64,000 nt of DNA, taken from positions 4,782,463-4,846,462 of the forward strand of contig CM034134.1 of the NCBI GenBank assembly GCA_019914995.1. The letters run 5' to 3'. Shown piece after piece: positions 59,268-64,000 of the stretch. The translations under genes and the position numbers were made by a program. The notes below the pieces were generated by a model. The model ran no database searches and was not told the origin of the DNA. It was given only the letters and a program-made list of their open reading frames with translations. Source of the stretch: Acanthochlamys bracteata. Taxonomy: Eukaryota; Streptophyta; Magnoliopsida; Pandanales; Velloziaceae. Every line of letters starts with the position of its first letter. The stretch's first letter is position 1.

Positions 59268-62200
59268 CCTTCAAACTCACTCGTCCTACCTCCAAATGCA
59301 ATTCCGTCACTTCCTATATGTCACCCACACTGAGAAGATCATGTACACATATGCTTCTCTACTTTTTGAAGCTCCTTCTATCTCTTGACCCCTTGAACTA
59401 TTGTAAAAAATCTTAACTCCTTCATTTATAAGTTTAAAAATGAACAAATGCTTCTAACTCACTCGTCCTACCTTCAAATGCAATTTTGTTTCTTCATAAA
59501 AGTCACTCTCTCCTAGAAGGTCATGTACGCTTAGGATTCGTTGCTTTTTGGAGTTTCTCTATGTTTTAATCCCTTACGTTATTTTAAATCTTAAATCTTC
59601 TATATACTAAATTTAAGAATACAAAAAAATTTTATAAGGACTTTGTTACGAAGCAAAACTATTAGCTGCAGAACAGTTGTTTGTTTGTCTACCTTAAACT
59701 TCCCCATTGAATAAAATATTGAGAATCCATAAAACGTTTAAACTCACTAGTCTTACCTCCAGTTGCAATTCCATTTATTACTACAAGTCACACTCATTGA
59801 GACAGGTCTTGTACGCGTATGTTTCGCTACTTTTCGCAACTCCTTCTACGTCTTGACCCCTTGAATTGTTGTAAGTCTTTAACTCCTCTATATATAAGTT
59901 TTTAGAATGCACAAATGTCTCTAGCTACTTGTCCTACCTCCAAATACAATTCCGTTTCTCCGTAAAAGTCACTCTCGCCCTGACGGACATGTACGCTTAG
60001 ATTTCATGGCTTCTGGTAGTTTTTCTAAATTTTTTAACCTTTAAATAGTTGTAAAGCTTACATCTTTTATATACAAGTCTTCAGAGTGCAATAATTTTAA
60101 TAAGGAATTTGTTACGAAGCGAAACTGTTATCTGTAGAACCGTCGTTTGCTTATATACCTTGCATAGAATTCACCATTGAATAAAATATTAAAAATGCAT
60201 AAAACCTTCAAACTCACTTGTGCTTCCTCCAAATGCAATTCTGTTTCTTCCTAGAAGTCACACTCACTGAGACAAGTCTTCTACGCGTATGTTTCGCTAC
60301 TTTCCGAAGCTCCTTCTACGTCTTGACCCCTTGAATGTTGTAACTCATACTCCTCTTTATATAAGCTTTAAGAATGCATAAATGCCTCTAACTCACTCGT
60401 CCTACCTCCAAATCTATTACCGTCTGTCCATAAAAGTTACTCTAGCTTAGACGGTCATGCACGCTTCGGTTTCACAGCTTCTTGTAGTTTTTTCTATGTT
60501 TCTAACCTTAAATGGTTATAAAGCTTAAATCTTGTATATACAAGTCTTAAGAATATAATAAAATTTTAATAAGGAATTTTTTAAGAAGTTAAATCGTTAC
60601 CTGCAAAATCATCGTGTGCTTGTCTACCTTGCTTAGACATCACCAATTGATTAAAATATTAAGAATGCATAAAAGCCTTCAAACTCACTCGTCCTACCTC
60701 CAAATGCAATTTCGTTTCTTCCTAAAGGTCACACTCACTCAGATGGATCTTGTACACATATGTTTAGCTACTTTTTGAAGGTCCTAATACGTCTTGACCC
60801 CTTGAATTATTGTAAATCTTAACTCTTATATAAGTTATAAGAATGCGCAAATGGTTCTAACTCAGTCGACCTACCTCCAAATGCAATTCCGTTGCTCCAT
60901 AAAAGTTACTCTCGCCCTGACGGACATGTACGCTTAGATTTCGCGGCTTCTCGTAGTTTTTCTAAGATTTTATCCTTCAAATTGTTGTGAAGCTTAAATC
61001 TTCTCTATACAAATCGTAGCAATGTAATAAAGAATAAGGAATTATTAAGAAGCATAATTATTACCTGCAAAACAATCATTTTGCTTGTCTATCTTTCATA
61101 GACATCACCAATTGATTAAGAATGCATAATATCTTCAAACTCACTCGTCCTACCTCCAAATGCAATTTCGATTCTTCCTACAAATCACACTCACCAAAAC
61201 GATCTTGTATGCATATATTTTGCTACTTTTCGAAGCTCCCTCTACGTCTTGACCCCTTGAATTGTTGTAAATCTTAACTCTATATATAGGTTTTAAGAAT
61301 GCACAAATTCTTCTAACTCATTCACTCTATCTCCAAATGTAATTCTGTTTGCTAAAATTATTTACTCCCACCCTGACGGTCATGTACGCTTAGGTTTCAC
61401 TGCCTTTCAAAGATTTTTGAAGTTTTTAATCTTTATTGTAAAGCTTAAATATTCTATATACAAATCTTAAATGCCAGAAAATTTAATATGGAATTTGTTA
61501 AGAAAGCTAAACTTTTACCTGTAGAACCGTTATTTACTTGTCTACCTTGCATAAACTTCACCATTTGAATAAAATCGTAATAATGCAAATACCTTCAAAC
61601 TCACTCGTCTTATCATCAAATGCAATTCCATTTCTTTCTTCAAGTCACTCTCGCCGAGATGGTCGTGTGCTAGTAGGTTTGCGAAATTTTGACACTTTTT
61701 ACAGTTTTGACCCTTTAAGTTGTTATAAAGCTTAAATCCTTTATAGGAGAATCGTAAGAATGCATAAGTGCTTCCAACACACTCTTCCTTTCTGCCAAGA
61801 CAATCGTCCTAGCTCGCTCATCCTACCTCCAATTCCATTTCAGCTTATTCCTACAAGTAACGCTCACCTAGGGTCGTGTAAGTGTAGGTTTTGCTACTTT
61901 CCGTAGCCTTTTCTATATCTTGACCTCTTGAATTGTTGTAAAGCTCAACTCTTTTATATATGTAAATCTTATGAATGTACAAACGCTTCTAACTTACTCG
62001 TCCTATTTACTATTGCAATTACGTTTCTTCCTACAAGTCACGCTCGCCGAAACGGTCGTGTATGCGTAGGGTCATGGCTTTTCGATGCTTTTTTAAGTTT
62101 TGACCTTTTAAGTTGTTATAAATTTAAATATTTTATATACAAATCTTAAATATGCATAAATACTTCTAACTAACTTGTCCTACTTCCAAATACAATTCCG

Positions 62201-63131
62201 TTTCTTCCTACAAGTCACACTCACCGAGACGGTCTTGTACGCGTTTCTTTGCTAACTTTCGAAGCTCCTTCTATATTTTGACCCCTTAAATTGTTGTAAA
62301 TTTTAACTCTATATATAATTTTTGATAATGCACAAATGGTTCTAACTCACTCATCTTACCTCCAAATGCAATTCCAAGTCTAAAGAAAAGTCACTCCCGC
62401 CCAGAATGGCAATCTACTTGTCTACCTTGCATAGACACCACCATTTCAATAAAATCGTAATAATGATACATCAATTCTAACTCACTCGTCCTTTCTCCAA
62501 ATGAAATTTCGTTTCTTCCTACAAGTCACACTCACCGAGCGGTCCTGTACGTGTAGGTTTCACTACTTTCCGAAGCTTATTTGATGTCTTGACCCCTTGT
62601 GTTGTTGCAAAGGCTAACTCTTCTGTATATAAATCTTATGAATGCACAAATGCTTCTAACTCACTCGGTCTTTCTCCAAATACAATTCTGTTTCTTCCTT
62701 CAAGTCACTCACCATGCGATCATGTCCGCGTAGGTTTCGCTACTTTTCATTGCTTTTCCCATGTCTTCCCCCATGGAATTGTTATAAATCTTAACAATGC
62801 ACAAATCCCTCTAACTCACTCAACCTATCTACTAGTGCAATTACATTTCTTCCTTCAAGCCACTCTCGTCAAAACAGTCGTGTACGCATAGGGTCGGCTT
62901 TTTGACGCTTTTTCTAAAATTTGACCCTTTAAGTCGTTATTAAGTTTAAGTCTTTTATTAAAATATCTTAAGAATGCATAAAGCCTTCTAACTCACTTGT
63001 CTTTTCTCCAAATCCAATTCTATTTCTTCCTACAAGTCACACCCGCCAAGCGGTTGTGTATGCGTAGGTTTTGCTACTTTTCGAAGCTTTTTCCACGTCT
63101 TGACACTTGGGTTGTTGTAATGATAACTCTT
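59268..63131. repeat. Satellite A, right block with higher-order repeat
   Basis: The word TCTACCTT (or TATACCTT/TCTATCTT) recurs at 59688, 60154, 60623, 61088 and 61541, spaced 466, 469, 465 and 453 bp. Inside each unit the CTCCAAATGCAATTCCG anchor occurs twice, about 180 and then about 286 bp apart. The long member contains an extra TTGTTAAGAAGCTAAA...ACCTTGC...AATAAAATATTAAG segment. From about 61800 the pattern decays to single units of about 150-180 bp. No coding capacity. Confidence 0.88.
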
Positions 63132-63570
63132 TGATACACCTTGATCGGTTTTACTAAGGAATGGTAAAGCTAGCTAAGAAACTAAATAAACTACTTTATT
63201 ATTCAATTCCAAGATATCCTCCTCTAACCTAGACTTCACCTATTTATAGGTGTAGTTCCTTACAAAAGTGAAACTCTAATTGAAATACAACTCTTATTCT
63301 TTAGGAAAACCTAGTGAAAGCTACCTAACAATACCTAGAGTCGAAGTTGGACTCAAATGCCCCAAAACTGGTGCAGCCGGGCGCAGTTTTGGCGTACCAG
63401 GGCACTTTTCAAAAAGGTGCCCGGAAACAGTGTTTCGCGCCTAGGCATATTTTGAAAAATGCATAGGCGCCAGTTCTGCACCCACGCATCCAGTAGGCTG
63501 GGGCGCTGGCTTGGGCGCCTATAGGGCACCTTCTGGTGCCCTCAAGTCCTATAACCATACAGATTTGACA
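63132..63570 (-). repeat. 3' LTR of a Ty3/gypsy element running off the window
   Basis: It reads TGTCAAATCTG at its high end and closes GGTGTATCA at 63132. It sits in satellite A sequence (TAACTCTT immediately before). The element-strand TATA box is CACCTATAAATAGGTG at 63238-63253, set in a near palindrome. A GC-richer part (63360-63540) repeats GGCGCC/GGGCAC words. The matching 5' LTR lies outside the window, so the boundary at 63132 is provisional. Confidence 0.7.
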
Positions 63571-64000
63571 CATCTTCGCCGGATTCCGACTCCAACGAGG
63601 TTGTCTCCTGCCAACTTCTCCGGCGAACCTTAATTCTTCTCCGGTGACTTCATTTTTCTTCTCTTCTTCAATTGTTGCAGGCCCTCCATCCGTATCACTC
63701 CCCACCCCTTGAGGTTCGGCATCATCCTTGTGGCGATTTTAGGAAGAGGATCAGTAGGACACTGGTCTGAAAGTGATCCCATGTCCAGGCGATGAGCATC
63801 CTTGAGTTGAGATACATGGAACACCGGATGCACCTTGGAGGTGGGTGGGAGAGCAAGCTTATAGGCAGCAGGGCGGATTACCTCGGTCACAGGTAGTATC
63901 TGTAACGGAGTTTGCTATACTTCCACTCAGCCACAGATGCTTGACGATGAGGTCTCAATTTAAGAAGGACACAATCGTCAACTTGAAACTGTTTTTCCCT
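63571..64000 (-). pseudogene. Ty3/gypsy integrase C-terminus (partial at window edge)
   Basis: From the right edge, minus strand: QFQVDDCVLLKLRPHRQASV and SKLRYRYY. The text then breaks and resumes in the open piece 63890-63630 with TEVIRPAAYKLALPPTSKVH and PVFHVSQLKDAH. That is the end of a gypsy integrase. The G-P-(Y/F) residues that should follow RYY are missing, with a frame change at that point, so the copy is disabled. A short tail follows without a visible chromodomain. Only the last part of pol is in the window. Confidence 0.82.

Noticed and set aside
61538-62891. Several plus-strand open frames of 65-100 codons with similar Ser/Leu/Phe wording
   Set aside because: They are copies of one satellite A unit read in the same frame and change frame with unit length. 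Repeat artefacts, not genes.

Overview
The window is repeat-dense intergenic DNA from a flowering plant nuclear genome. It is built almost entirely of decayed long-terminal-repeat (LTR) retrotransposons and tandem repeats. The signs are plant-type primer-binding sites (PBS) for initiator tRNA-Met and tRNA-Asp, Copia and Ty3/gypsy gag-pol relics, polypurine tracts (PPT) and 5-bp target-site duplications (TSD). I found no intact host gene, rRNA, tRNA or CRISPR array. The species cannot be named from this sequence. Nearly all open frames are shorter than 150 codons and are shards of broken pol or gag genes, or chance frames.

Layout. 1-658: plain AT-rich flank. 659-6348: Ty3/gypsy element (+) whose 5' LTR has lost its TATA region. 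6349-12402: poorly classifiable DNA with a minisatellite, purine-rich repeats, GGGTCAACC-type segments and an LTR remnant. 12408-12975: Copia solo LTR with a perfect TSD. 13065-22159: SIRE-like Copia element (-) with an extra 3' ORF and a large pol deletion. About 22486-22700: possible host-gene exon fragment (-). 23050-29596: second Copia element (Tork-like, -), split by a 3.4-kb gypsy solo LTR (25741-29125) and cut at its 5' side by an Athila-like element (29597-36332, -) that has lost protease and reverse transcriptase.

36333-63131 is a satellite domain. Family A is a tandem repeat in which spacings of about 180 and 286 bp alternate, a higher-order unit of about 466 bp. It flanks family B, with units of about 1.05-1.08 kb (37320-47340). 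Three elements interrupt the domain: a Copia solo LTR (37943-39388, perfect TSD), a composite of two oppositely oriented gypsy LTR pieces (40850-43603), and a 10.5-kb SIRE-like element (48797-59267) with perfect TSD, PBS and PPT but almost no recognisable pol. The right edge (63132-64000) is the 3' end of another Ty3/gypsy element on the minus strand.

History read from nesting: the Tork-like element came before the 3.4-kb solo LTR and the Athila-like insertion, and satellites A and B came before the elements inside them. The 48797 element looks among the youngest because its two LTRs still match in length and most of their sequence. Nothing here works together as a pathway. The useful content is the record of insertion, deletion and amplification.
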